Part shown: piece by piece, positions 24,866-32,539 of the stretch
How positions within the stretch are numbered: the stretch's first letter is position 1
Layout: every line of letters begins with the position of its first letter
Assembly: GCF_004004555.2 (NCBI RefSeq)
Contig: NZ_SACP01000033.1
Span: forward strand, 1-64,000
DNA from: Methylobacterium oryzihabitans
Lineage (GTDB): Bacteria; Pseudomonadota; Alphaproteobacteria; Rhizobiales; Beijerinckiaceae
Reading direction: 5' to 3'
DNA: 64,000 nt
Notes under the pieces: generated by a model
The model's input: the letters and a program-made list of their open reading frames with translations, nothing else
The model's database searches: none
Told to the model about the DNA's origin: nothing
Program-made: the position numbers and the translations under genes

Positions 24866-25036
24866 GGCGCGGGATCCCCTCTCCCGAGTGGGAGAGGGGT
24901 AGGGGTGAGGGTGGCTCGGCTCCAGAAGCAGGCACCAACGGTTGAGCTGGGCAGCTCGACGGTTCGCGGTTCATTCTGAACCCGAGCCACCCTCACCCCT
25001 GTCCCCTCTCCCACTCGGGAGAGGGGGACCCGCGCC
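24866..25036. repeat. Palindromic intergenic repeat, family A, copy 2
   Basis: Same build as the copy at 14.2 kb: hairpin arms at 24876-24899 and 25003-25026 with identical 10-bp stems, loops GAGT and ACTC, and an interior with AACGGTTGAGCTG and CCGAGCCACCCT. Here the outer ends GCGCGGGATCC and GGACCCGCGC also pair. It lies in the 338-base gap between the two paralogous binding-protein genes; the rest of the gap holds only the ribosome-binding site of the second gene. Confidence 0.87.
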
Positions 25037-25158
25037 ACATCGAGAACCGCCCCCGCCGACTGCAAGCACTTCGGGCCGAGCCTCATCCACCAATGACGGC
25101 AAGGACGGCGACCATCTGAAACGGCCCCGCGAGAGGGCCAGACCGGGAGGACACCACG

Positions 25159-26379
25159 ATGACCAGGACCACGCGCCGCACCCTGCTGGCCGCCGGCGCC
25201 GCGGCGCTGGCGGCGCCCCGCGCCTTCGCGCAGGCGCCCGCCGAGGTGAAGGTCGGGCTGCTGGTGCCGCTGTCGGGCCTCTACGCCCGGCCCGGCAGCG
25301 TGATGCGGATGGGCGCCGAGATGGCGGTCGACCACATCAACAAGGCCGGCGGCGTCAAGGCCCTCGGCGGCGCGAAGTTCCGCCTCGTCGTGCTCGATTG
25401 CGGCGACACGACCGAGAAGGCGAAGAACGCCGCCCAGCGCATGGTCGCCCAGGAGCCCGACCTCGTGGCGGCGTCGGGCGCCTACCTGTCGTCGTTCACG
25501 CTGGCGGTGACCGAGGTGACCGAGCGCGCGCACCTGCCGGTGCTGACGCTGTCCTATTCCGACCTCATCACCGAGCGCGGCTTCCACTACGTCTTCCAGA
25601 CCTCGGCCACCGCCGCCTCGCAGGCCCGGCAGGCGCTGCCGCTCATCATGCGGCTCGCCGAGACCGCCGCCGGCAAGCGCCCGAAGACGGTGGCGATCAT
25701 CACCGACAACACCGGCGCCTCGGTCGCCTCGGCCAAGCCGATGCGCGAGGGGCTGCTGAAGGAGGTCGGCCTCGACCTCGTGATGGACGAGACCTTCACC
25801 CCGCCGCTGTCGGACGCGACGCCGCTGGTGCAGAAGGTCCGCTCGACCCGGCCCGATCTGTTGTTCTTCCTGCCCACCGTCATCTCCGACGCCAAGCTGG
25901 TGCTGGAGAAGATGAACGAGTTCGGCCTCTCGCAAGGGCGCATCCCGACGATCTCGTTCGGCATCGCCATCGCCGAGCCCGACATCCTCCAGACGATCAA
26001 CCCGAGCCTGCTCCAGGGCGTGCTCACCTGCGTCGGAAGCTGGGCGACCAAGGGGCACGAGGATCTGGTTGCCGAACTCAAGTCCCGCTTCAACGAGCCC
26101 TGGATGACCCAGAACGCAATCTCGACCTACGGCGACATGTGGGTGATCCGCGACGCGCTCGAGAAGGCCGGCAAGGCCGACAAGGAGGCCGTCGCCGAGG
26201 CCCTGCGCACCATGGACGGCGGACCGTCCAAGTATTTCCCCGGCGGCCTGATCAAGTTCGACGGCAAGGGCCGCCGCGTCGACGCCGAGATGACGGTCGT
26301 GCAGTGGCAGAACGGCATCCCGGTCACGGTCTTCCCCAAGCAGCTCGCGGTGGCCGAGCCGTTCTGGCCGAAGCGCTGA
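25159..26379 (+). CDS. ABC transporter substrate-binding protein (Liv type), copy 2
   Basis: 406-residue periplasmic binding protein with a Tat-type signal (TRRTLLAAGAAALAAPRAFA). It is a close paralogue of the preceding gene, sharing long blocks such as VPLSGLYARPG, VTERA.LP.LTLSYSDL and SDATPL.QKVRSTRPDL, and ending in EPFWPKR against PPFWPKR. GGGAGGACACCACG precedes the ATG. Probably arose by tandem duplication and may widen or change the ligand range of the single Liv permease set upstream. A repeat element separates the copies and may uncouple their expression. Confidence 0.93.
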   Translation: MTRTTRRTLLAAGAAALAAPRAFAQAPAEVKVGLLVPLSGLYARPGSVMRMGAEMAVDHINKAGGVKALGGAKFRLVVLDCGDTTEKAKNAAQRMVAQEPDLVAASGAYLSSFTLAVTEVTERAHLPVLTLSYSDLITERGFHYVFQTSATAASQARQALPLIMRLAETAAGKRPKTVAIITDNTGASVASAKPMREGLLKEVGLDLVMDETFTPPLSDATPLVQKVRSTRPDLLFFLPTVISDAKLVLEKMNEFGLSQGRIPTISFGIAIAEPDILQTINPSLLQGVLTCVGSWATKGHEDLVAELKSRFNEPWMTQNAISTYGDMWVIRDALEKAGKADKEAVAEALRTMDGGPSKYFPGGLIKFDGKGRRVDAEMTVVQWQNGIPVTVFPKQLAVAEPFWPKR

Positions 26380-26422
26380 TCCGTCCCCGGATCGCGACTC
26401 CCTCCATCACAAGGACGACGAG

Positions 26423-26815
26423 ATGAGCCAGGAAACCTACGAGCGCGGCTTGGAGATCCGCAAGAGCGTGCTCGGCAAGGAGTTCGTCGAGACCTCGATC
26501 GCGAATGCCGACGACTTCAACCTGCCGATGCAGCAGCTCACCACCGAGTATTGCTGGGGCGCCGTCTGGGGCCGCGAGGGGCTGCCGAAGAAGACCCGTT
26601 CGATGCTCAACCTGGCGATGCTGAGCGCGCTCAACCGCCCGCACGAACTCAAGATGCACCTCAAGGGCGCGCTGAAGAACGGCGTCACCAAGGACGAGAT
26701 CCGCGAGATCCTGCTCCAGGTCGCGATCTATTGCGGCATCCCGGCCGGGGTCGACTCGTTCCGCATCGCCCGCGAGGTGTTCAAGGAGGTCGAGGCCGGC
26801 AAGCCGGACAATTGA
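26423..26815 (+). CDS. Carboxymuconolactone decarboxylase family protein (PcaC-like)
   Basis: 130-residue single-domain protein of the AhpD/CMD fold. It carries the PcaC-type segments TTEYCWGAVWGREGLPKKTR and LNRPHELKMHLKGALKNGVT (His in the active-site helix) and VAIYCGIPAGVDSFR. In place of the AhpD CxxC it has the 4-carboxymuconolactone decarboxylase arrangement. Members release CO2 from 4-carboxymuconolactone in the protocatechuate branch or act on other lactones. No other beta-ketoadipate gene is present, so a related decarboxylation or hydrolysis is likely. Lies 43 bases after the binding protein, behind AAGGA. Confidence 0.87.
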   Translation: MSQETYERGLEIRKSVLGKEFVETSIANADDFNLPMQQLTTEYCWGAVWGREGLPKKTRSMLNLAMLSALNRPHELKMHLKGALKNGVTKDEIREILLQVAIYCGIPAGVDSFRIAREVFKEVEAGKPDN

Positions 26816-26839
26816 GGGCGGGCGGTCGCTTACGGCGCC

Positions 26840-27024
26840 GACGCGAACCCTCCCCCCTCCGCGGGGGAGGGTGGCGAGCGGAGCGAGCCGGGAGAGGGGA
26901 CGCCGCCTCCGGAGAGGTCGCGCCCTCGCTGACGGGTGCTACCTTCCGAAGCGTCGCGATCCCCTCTCCCGCCCTGCTTCGCAGGGCACCCTCCCCCGCA
27001 GAGGGGGGAGGGTGGGGCCGTTGC
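26840..27024. repeat. Palindromic intergenic repeat, family B, copy 1
   Basis: Arms CCCTCCCCC/GGGGGAGGG at 26848-26871 and 26989-27012 flank an interior with GGGAGAGGGGA and a small hairpin GCCCTGCTTCGCAGGGC. A copy with the same arms and a related interior (ATCCCCTCTCCCGCCC) lies at 61.8 kb. It occupies most of the 292 bases between the PcaC-like and Ldh-like genes. Noncoding; may end transcription or protect mRNA 3' ends. Confidence 0.83.
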
Positions 27025-27107
27025 GAGTTTATTGAGCAGCAGCAGTAATTTAGGACCAGCTTCCACCAAGCCCCCGCCCCCTGGCGGCCGGGGCCGAGGA
27101 GACCCCG

Positions 27108-28100
27108 ATGCGTCTGTCTGTCGATGAGGCGCGTGCCCTGGCGGCGCGCGTCATGGGAGCCCTCGGCCACGACGAGGCCGAGGCGGCGCTGATCGCCGAC
27201 CACCTGCTCGATTGCGAGCTGCGCGGAGCCGCCTATGGCGGGCTCGCCCGCGCGATCTCGATCGCCGAGCGGTTCGAGCGCACCGGCGATCGCCGGCGGC
27301 CGATCGTGGTCCGGCACGAGACGCCGGTCTCGGCCCGGATCGAGGGCGGCGACCAGCTCGGCTACCTCGTGGCGCACCGGGCCACGACGATCGCGATCGA
27401 CAAGGCGACGACGAGCGGCATCGCGGTCGTGGGCGCCAACGACACCTGGTACACCGGCATGCTGTCCCACTACGCCGAGATGGCGGCGGCGGCCGGGCTG
27501 GTCAGCGTCATTGCGTCGAACGCCTCGCCCTGGGTCGCCCCGCACGGCGCCACCGAGGGACGGTTCGGCACCAACCCGATCTGCTTCGGCTTCCCGAGCG
27601 ACGGCGAGCCGGTGATCTGGGACATCGGCACCTCGGCGATCATCCATGCCGAGGTGACGCTCGCCGGCCGGCTCGGCCAGCCGATCCCGGAGGGCGTGGC
27701 GTTCGGACCGGACGGGGCGCCGACCCGCGACCCGGCGGCGGCGCTGGCCGGCGCCTTCGCGGCCTGGGGCGGCCATCGCGGTTCCGGCCTCGCCATCGTG
27801 GTGCAACTGCTCGGCATCATGGCGGGCTCGGACCCGATCCCGCCCGACCTCGCCGGATTCGGCTTCGTCATCGTGCTGATGAAGCCCGGTCTGCTCGGCC
27901 CCGAGGACGTGTTCCGCCGCAACGTCACGGCCTACGGCGAGGCGGTCCGCTCGGCCCGGCCGGTGCCCGGCGGCGAGCCGGTGCGGATGCCGTTCGACCG
28001 CTCCCGCGCCGCCCGGGCGCGGCGCCTCGCCGACGACGCCATCGAGATCCCGGACGTGCTGCACGCCCGGCTCGTCGCCCTCGCGGAGCGCCCCCAATGA
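27108..28100 (+). CDS. Ldh family (malate/L-lactate dehydrogenase type II) oxidoreductase
   Basis: 330-residue protein of the NAD(P)-dependent Ldh_2/AllD family. Overall match is clear: LGYLVAHRATTIAIDKA, PHGATEGRFGTNPICFGFPS and GGHRGSGLAIVVQLL. However, the usual RGxxSHG segment that holds the catalytic His reads RGAAYGGLAR here, and the usual NSNHFGAAGYY reads NDTWYTGMLSHY, so both family histidines are replaced. It may be an active subfamily with different chemistry, for instance imine or keto-acid reduction, or a non-enzymatic relative. GAGGAG precedes the ATG. The stop overlaps the next gene (ATGA). Confidence 0.85.
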   Translation: MRLSVDEARALAARVMGALGHDEAEAALIADHLLDCELRGAAYGGLARAISIAERFERTGDRRRPIVVRHETPVSARIEGGDQLGYLVAHRATTIAIDKATTSGIAVVGANDTWYTGMLSHYAEMAAAAGLVSVIASNASPWVAPHGATEGRFGTNPICFGFPSDGEPVIWDIGTSAIIHAEVTLAGRLGQPIPEGVAFGPDGAPTRDPAAALAGAFAAWGGHRGSGLAIVVQLLGIMAGSDPIPPDLAGFGFVIVLMKPGLLGPEDVFRRNVTAYGEAVRSARPVPGGEPVRMPFDRSRAARARRLADDAIEIPDVLHARLVALAERPQ

Positions 28101-28906
28101 CCCATCCCGAACCCTTCGAGCTCTACGCCATCCGCTACGGCCACCATTCCGGCCGGAAGGCCTCCGACAACTTCATCGGCGCCGACGCGCACGAATCGGG
28201 CGAGGATCTCGACTACTTCGTGTGGGTGGCACGCAACGCCGACCGCTGCTTCGTGATCGATACGGGCTTCAACCCGACCTCGGCGGCGGAGCGCGGCCGG
28301 ACGATGCTGCGCCGCCCGGCGGAGGGCGTCGGGCTGCTCGGGATCGACCCCGGCGCCGTCGACGAGGTGATCCTGACCCACCTGCACTACGACCATGCCG
28401 GCTCGCTCGGCGACTTCCCGCGCGCGCGCTTCCACTGCCAGGACAGCGAGGTCGCCTACGCCACCGGGCGCTGCATGTGCCACCCGTTCCTGCGCCACCC
28501 CTACGACGTCGAGGACGTGGTCGGCCTCGTGCGCCGGGTCCATGCCGGGGCGGTGACGTTCCACGACGGCGCCGCCGAGATCGTCCCCGGCCTCAGCCTG
28601 CACCGGATCGGCGGTCACTCCGCCGGCCTCCAGGTCGTGCGGGTCTGGACCCGGCGCGGCTGGGTCGTGGTCGCCTCCGACGCGACCCACTTCTACGCCA
28701 ACATGGCGACCGGCCGCCCCTTCCCGGCCGTCCACGACGTCGGCGCGATGCTGGAGGGCTTCCGCACCGTGCGGGCGCTCGCCGATAGCCGGGACCACGT
28801 CGTGCCCGGGCACGACCCGCGGGTGATGGCGCTCTACCCGGCGGTGTCGCCGGACCTCGACGGGATCGCGGTCCGGCTCGACGTCGCGCCCCGGACGGGC
28901 GCATGA
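28097..28906 (+). CDS. Metallo-beta-lactamase-fold hydrolase (lactonase-like)
   Basis: 269-residue zinc hydrolase. The metal motif THLHYDHAG gives His95, His97, Asp99 and His100; a further His (GGHSAG), Asp (SDATHFY) and His (VPGHDP) complete a two-metal site. This pattern, together with the tyrosine after the second His, resembles N-acyl-homoserine lactonases of the AttM/AiiA group and related lactone hydrolases. In this context hydrolysis of a pathway lactone, matching the PcaC-like gene, is as plausible as quorum quenching. Overlaps both neighbours by ATGA, so it is made with the Ldh-like and SDR proteins. Confidence 0.87.
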   Translation: MTHPEPFELYAIRYGHHSGRKASDNFIGADAHESGEDLDYFVWVARNADRCFVIDTGFNPTSAAERGRTMLRRPAEGVGLLGIDPGAVDEVILTHLHYDHAGSLGDFPRARFHCQDSEVAYATGRCMCHPFLRHPYDVEDVVGLVRRVHAGAVTFHDGAAEIVPGLSLHRIGGHSAGLQVVRVWTRRGWVVVASDATHFYANMATGRPFPAVHDVGAMLEGFRTVRALADSRDHVVPGHDPRVMALYPAVSPDLDGIAVRLDVAPRTGA

Positions 28907-29670
28907 GCCGGACCGCCCTCGTCACCGGGTCCACCGGCGGCCTCGGGCTCGCCTGCGCCGAGGCGCTCGCGGCGGCCGGCCACGCGGTCGTGCTGCACGG
29001 CCTCGACGATCCCGAGGCCGCCGAGCCGGTCCGGGCGGCGCTCGCCGCCCGCCACGGCGTCGCGGTCGCCTATCGCCGGGCCGACCTCGCCGACCCGGCG
29101 GCGATCGACGCCCTGGCGGCCGGCATCCCGGGCGGACCCGACATCCTGGTCAACAACGCGGTGGTCCGCCACTTCGCGCCGGCGGAGGAGTTTTCCGCCG
29201 CCGACTGGGACCGGGCCGTGGCGGTCAACCTATCGGCGCCGTTCCACCTCGCGCGCCTCGCCCTGCCGGGAATGCGGGCGCGGGATTTCGGCCGCATCGT
29301 CAACGTCGCGTCGCTCTACGCCGAGCGCGGCGCCCGGCGGCGGGTCGATTACACCGCGACCAAGGCCGGGCTCGTCGGGCTCACCCGCACCCTGGCGCTG
29401 GAAACCGCCGGCACCGGCGTCACCTGCAACGCCGTCAGCCCCGGCACCGTCCCGACGCCGGCGATCCTCGCCCGCATCGCCGCGCTGGCGAACGAGCGGG
29501 GCCTGAGCGAGACGGAGGCGACGCGGCTCTACCTCAGCGAGCGCCAGCCGAGCGGCCGCTTCGTGCAGCCGGAGGACGTCGCCGCCCTCGTCGTCTTCCT
29601 GTGCGGGCCGGCGGCGCGCGACATCACCGGCGCGGTCATCCCGGTCGACGGCGGCTGGTCGGTGGCGTGA
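28903..29670 (+). CDS. SDR family oxidoreductase (3-hydroxybutyrate dehydrogenase-like)
   Basis: 255-residue short-chain dehydrogenase. TGSTGGLG is at 8-15; the NNAG motif reads NNAV; catalytic Ser, Tyr and Lys lie in VASLYAERG and DYTATKAG. The long LANERGLSETEATRLYLSERQPSGRFVQPED segment near the C-terminus (about 193-223) resembles D-3-hydroxybutyrate dehydrogenases. Coupled to the lactonase-like gene through ATGA. Probably oxidises a hydroxy acid set free by the upstream hydrolase. Substrate unknown. Confidence 0.88.
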   Translation: MSRTALVTGSTGGLGLACAEALAAAGHAVVLHGLDDPEAAEPVRAALAARHGVAVAYRRADLADPAAIDALAAGIPGGPDILVNNAVVRHFAPAEEFSAADWDRAVAVNLSAPFHLARLALPGMRARDFGRIVNVASLYAERGARRRVDYTATKAGLVGLTRTLALETAGTGVTCNAVSPGTVPTPAILARIAALANERGLSETEATRLYLSERQPSGRFVQPEDVAALVVFLCGPAARDITGAVIPVDGGWSVA

Positions 29671-29738
29671 CCGGGCGGTTGTCCCGCGACCCGGATCGCG
29701 GGATCGTCCCGCCGCGTCCCCACGAGAGGCCCGCCGCC

Positions 29739-30632
29739 ATGACCCGACCGATCGCCGCCCGCCGGACCTGGATCTTCGCCCCGGGCGCCGACGAGGCCGC
29801 CCTGCGCCGGGCTGCCGAGGCCGGTCCCGACGTGCTGATCCAGGATCTCGAGGATTTCACCCCGCCGCAGCTCAAGGCGCAGGCGCGCCGGCTGTGCCGG
29901 CCGATCGCGGAAGCCTGCCGCGCGTCCGGCGTCATCCCGGCGGTGCGCCTCAACCCGCTCGAACATGTCGGCCACGACGACCTCGCCGCCGCGATGCGGG
30001 CCGGGATCGGCGTGATCCTGCTCGCCAAGACCGCCGGCCCCGAGCAGGTCGCCGCCCTCGACCGCCAGATCGCCCGGCACGAGCGCGACCTCGGCCTCGC
30101 CATCGGCGCGACCGAGATCGTGCCGAACGTCGAGACCGCGGCGGCGCTGGTGCGCATTACCGCCATGGCGGAGGCGAGCCCGCGCGTCACCGCGATGCTG
30201 CTGGCGAGCGAGGATCTGGCCGCCGACATCGGCGTCGGCCGCACGCCGGGCTCGGAGGAGCTGGCCTACGCCCGGTCGCGGTTCCTGTTCGAGTGCGTCG
30301 CCGCCGGCGTGCTGGCGATCGACTGCCCCTACACCTTCTCGCGCCGCGAGGACGTCGACCGCGACCTCGACTTCGCCCTCGCCCGCGGGTTCAAGGCCAA
30401 GGCGCTGGTCGATCCGGCCCAGGTCGCCCCTGTCGCCGCCCGGCTGACGCCGTCCGACGAGCAGATGAGGGCGGCGCTGCGCCTGATCGCGACGTTCGAG
30501 CAGGCCCGCGACCGGGGCGTCACCCCGGCCGAACTCGACGGCCACCGCATCGAGGTGCCGTCCTACAAGGCGGCCCTGCGGCTGCTCGACCGCGCGGCCG
30601 TGCTCGGCGTGACGATTCCGGCGGCACTGTGA
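29739..30632 (+). CDS. HpcH/HpaI aldolase / CitE-like CoA ester lyase
   Basis: 297-residue TIM-barrel lyase of the citrate lyase beta-chain family. Recognisable segments are RTWIFAPGAD, DVLIQDLEDF (metal and substrate-binding acidic residues), EIVPNVETAAAL (catalytic Glu) and LLASEDLAADIGVGRT (metal Asp). Members include malyl-CoA/citramalyl-CoA lyase and malyl-CoA thioesterase. GAGAGG lies ten bases ahead of the ATG. Last gene of the plus-strand catabolic run; it would cleave a hydroxyacyl-CoA into acetyl-CoA or propionyl-CoA plus glyoxylate or pyruvate. It is convergent with the phosphoribosyltransferase, 7 bases apart. Confidence 0.88.
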   Translation: MTRPIAARRTWIFAPGADEAALRRAAEAGPDVLIQDLEDFTPPQLKAQARRLCRPIAEACRASGVIPAVRLNPLEHVGHDDLAAAMRAGIGVILLAKTAGPEQVAALDRQIARHERDLGLAIGATEIVPNVETAAALVRITAMAEASPRVTAMLLASEDLAADIGVGRTPGSEELAYARSRFLFECVAAGVLAIDCPYTFSRREDVDRDLDFALARGFKAKALVDPAQVAPVAARLTPSDEQMRAALRLIATFEQARDRGVTPAELDGHRIEVPSYKAALRLLDRAAVLGVTIPAAL

Positions 30633-30639
30633 ATCGGGC

Positions 30640-31365
30640 TCACGCCTCGGAATCCTCGACCGGAACCCAGCCCTCCGCGGTCGCCGCGAGCCGTGGACAG
30701 TCGAACACGCCCCGCACCCGGTCCGGCAGCGCCGGATCGACCGCCGCGAGGGGCGCGCGCCACCGCTGCGTCTGGCGCATCGCCACGACGATCGCCGCCA
30801 CGTCGAGGCCGAGGCGCCCGAACAGCCGCGCCACCGCCGCCGCGGTGGTGCCCGACGACACCGCGTCGTCCACGACCACGATGCGGCGCCCGCGCAGCAG
30901 GTCGAGTTGGTTGGGATCGACGAAGATCCGCTTGCCGCCGCCGGGGCTGGTGATCGAGGCGACCGGCTCGGACAGGCGGTCCTCGTACCAGAACTTGCGC
31001 GAGTACCCGAGCGGCACGTAGCGGGCGTGGCCGAGATCCTCGGCGACCAGCGGCGCGAAGGCGAGGCCGAGGGTCGGCAGCCCGACGATCGTCTCGGCGC
31101 CGGCCTCGTCGGCGGCCCGCGCCATGAACCCGGCGAGCGCCCGCACGACCGCGAACGAGGCCTGGTTGGCGATCAGCGAGGCGACCGCATGGGTCCCGTC
31201 CGGCAGCGGCCGGATCGGCAGGACCAGGACGCGGCCGTCCGGCAGCCGCACCGGGTAGCCGAAGCGGTAGGGCGGCGTCGGCGGGCGGCCCCCGGGCCAG
31301 TCCGGCAGCAGGGTCTGCCAGTAGCCCGTCGTCGGCTCGGTCCATCGCTGCCCGGTCCCGTCCAT
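30640..31365 (-). CDS. Phosphoribosyltransferase-domain protein
   Basis: 241-residue protein with a type I PRTase fold. The PRPP loop RIVVVDDAVSSGTT is at 161-174 and a flexible hood region precedes it (GYSRKFWYEDRLSEPVASI). An N-terminal stretch rich in Pro and Trp (WTEPTTGYWQTLLPDWPGG) is not part of the common purine or pyrimidine enzymes, so a specialised salvage enzyme or a regulator is possible. GAGGGAAGG precedes the ATG. It diverges from the NitT/TauT-type binding protein with 85 bases between starts, suggesting shared control; a thiamine- or pyrimidine-precursor role would suit that neighbour but is speculative. Confidence 0.85.
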   Translation of the reverse strand: MDGTGQRWTEPTTGYWQTLLPDWPGGRPPTPPYRFGYPVRLPDGRVLVLPIRPLPDGTHAVASLIANQASFAVVRALAGFMARAADEAGAETIVGLPTLGLAFAPLVAEDLGHARYVPLGYSRKFWYEDRLSEPVASITSPGGGKRIFVDPNQLDLLRGRRIVVVDDAVSSGTTAAAVARLFGRLGLDVAAIVVAMRQTQRWRAPLAAVDPALPDRVRGVFDCPRLAATAEGWVPVEDSEA

Positions 31366-31394
31366 GCCGCCTTCCCTCGCGCGAGCCGACACGA

Positions 31395-31409
31395 TGGCAC
31401 GGTTCTGGC
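31395..31409 (+). promoter_or_regulatory. Possible sigma-54 promoter for the NitT/TauT-type transporter
   Basis: TGGCACGGTTCTGGC matches TGGCACG-N4-TTGC with one mismatch in the -12 box and keeps the GG-N10-GC spacing. It lies 42 bases ahead of the binding-protein start, leaving a leader of about 30 bases. Alphaproteobacterial nitrogen-source transporters are often sigma-54 dependent. No activator gene lies next to it. Confidence 0.45.
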
Positions 31410-31450
31410 TTGGCCGCGAGCGATCGAACGATCGGGGAGGCGAGCAGAGA

Positions 31451-32539
31451 ATGACGCCACGGAGCAAGCTCAGCCGCCGCGGCCTGCTGGGCGGGGCCGC
31501 CGCCGCCGCGGCCGTGATGCCGCGTCCCTCCCTCGGGCAATCGGCCAAGGCGGTGAGGATCACGCTGCCGTGGCTGGCCAACGGCTCGACCCTGTTCACT
31601 TACGTCGCCCGCAACCAGGGCTTCTTCAGGAAGCGCGGCATCGAGGCCACCATCGCCCGCGGCTACGGCTCGGTCGCCGCCGCGCAGGCGGTCGCGGCGG
31701 GCGAGTTCGATTTCGGCTTCGTCTTCGCCGGCGGCACCATCCTGGGCGCCGCCCGCGGCCTGCCGCTCGTGGCGCTGGCCACCCTCGGCTACGACGCCAC
31801 GATGGGCGTGGCGCTGCGGGGCGATTCGCCGATCAGGTCCCCGCAGGATCTGGCCGGCAAGACCATCGGCACCGTCCCGACCTCTGCCGAGGCGCCGTAC
31901 TGGAACGCCTTCGTCAAGAAGGCCGGCATCGACGTGTCGGGCACGAAGATGGTGCAGATGGACAACCGTGTCCTCGAACAGGGGCTGGTCCACCGGCAGG
32001 TCGACGCCATCACCGCCATCGCGACGAGTTCGGTCCCGGTCATCCTGGCGATGAAGGAGCCTTGCCGCTTCCTGCTTTGGAGCAAGTCCGACGTCTCGCT
32101 GTACGCCGGTCAGGTCGTCACCCGGCGCGAGACCCTCGCCCGCGACCCCGAGCTGTGCCGGGCGGTGACCGAGGCGCTGACCGAAGGGCTCGCCTTCGCG
32201 CTGAAGGACCCCAACGCCGCCCTCGACATCTTCGTGCGCGAGGTGCCGGAGATCGGCATCACCCCGACCGGGCGCGAGAATGCCCGGGTGTCGCAGGGAC
32301 TGATGCACTACACCGTGCTGTCGCCGGAGGCCGAGACCCGGGCGCTGGGCTACACCGACCTCGACCGGGCCGGCGCGATGGTCGACATGGTGATGACCTA
32401 CGGCGTGCCCAAGGACGCGGTGCGCCCCGACCCGGCGCAACTCTTCTCCAACGCCTTCGTCGGGTCGGTGACGCTGTCGAAGGCCGAGTGGGACGCGGTG
32501 CGGGCCGGCACCGCCGACTACGCCGCGATCCTCGGATGA
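31451..32539 (+). CDS. ABC transporter substrate-binding protein, NitT/TauT (SsuA/ThiY) type
   Basis: 362-residue periplasmic binding protein with a Tat-type signal (SRRGLLGGAAAAAAVM). The mature part starts VRITLPWLANGSTLFTYVARNQGFFRKRGIE, typical of the NMT1/ThiY and SsuA family, with the YGSVAAAQAVAAGEFDFG pocket segment. These proteins bind nitrate, sulfonates, pyrimidine precursors of thiamine or related compounds. GCGAGCAGAG precedes the ATG; the stop overlaps the ATPase start (ATGA). Pyrimidine or thiamine precursor binding is suggested by the divergent phosphoribosyltransferase, but not shown. Confidence 0.9.
   Translation: MTPRSKLSRRGLLGGAAAAAAVMPRPSLGQSAKAVRITLPWLANGSTLFTYVARNQGFFRKRGIEATIARGYGSVAAAQAVAAGEFDFGFVFAGGTILGAARGLPLVALATLGYDATMGVALRGDSPIRSPQDLAGKTIGTVPTSAEAPYWNAFVKKAGIDVSGTKMVQMDNRVLEQGLVHRQVDAITAIATSSVPVILAMKEPCRFLLWSKSDVSLYAGQVVTRRETLARDPELCRAVTEALTEGLAFALKDPNAALDIFVREVPEIGITPTGRENARVSQGLMHYTVLSPEAETRALGYTDLDRAGAMVDMVMTYGVPKDAVRPDPAQLFSNAFVGSVTLSKAEWDAVRAGTADYAAILG

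Noticed and set aside
14222..25026. Repeated hairpins as a CRISPR array
   Set aside because: Only two units, 10 kb apart, with no spacers and no cas genes.
30633..30639. A terminator between the CoA lyase and phosphoribosyltransferase genes
   Set aside because: Only seven bases separate the convergent genes and no hairpin with a T-run is seen.
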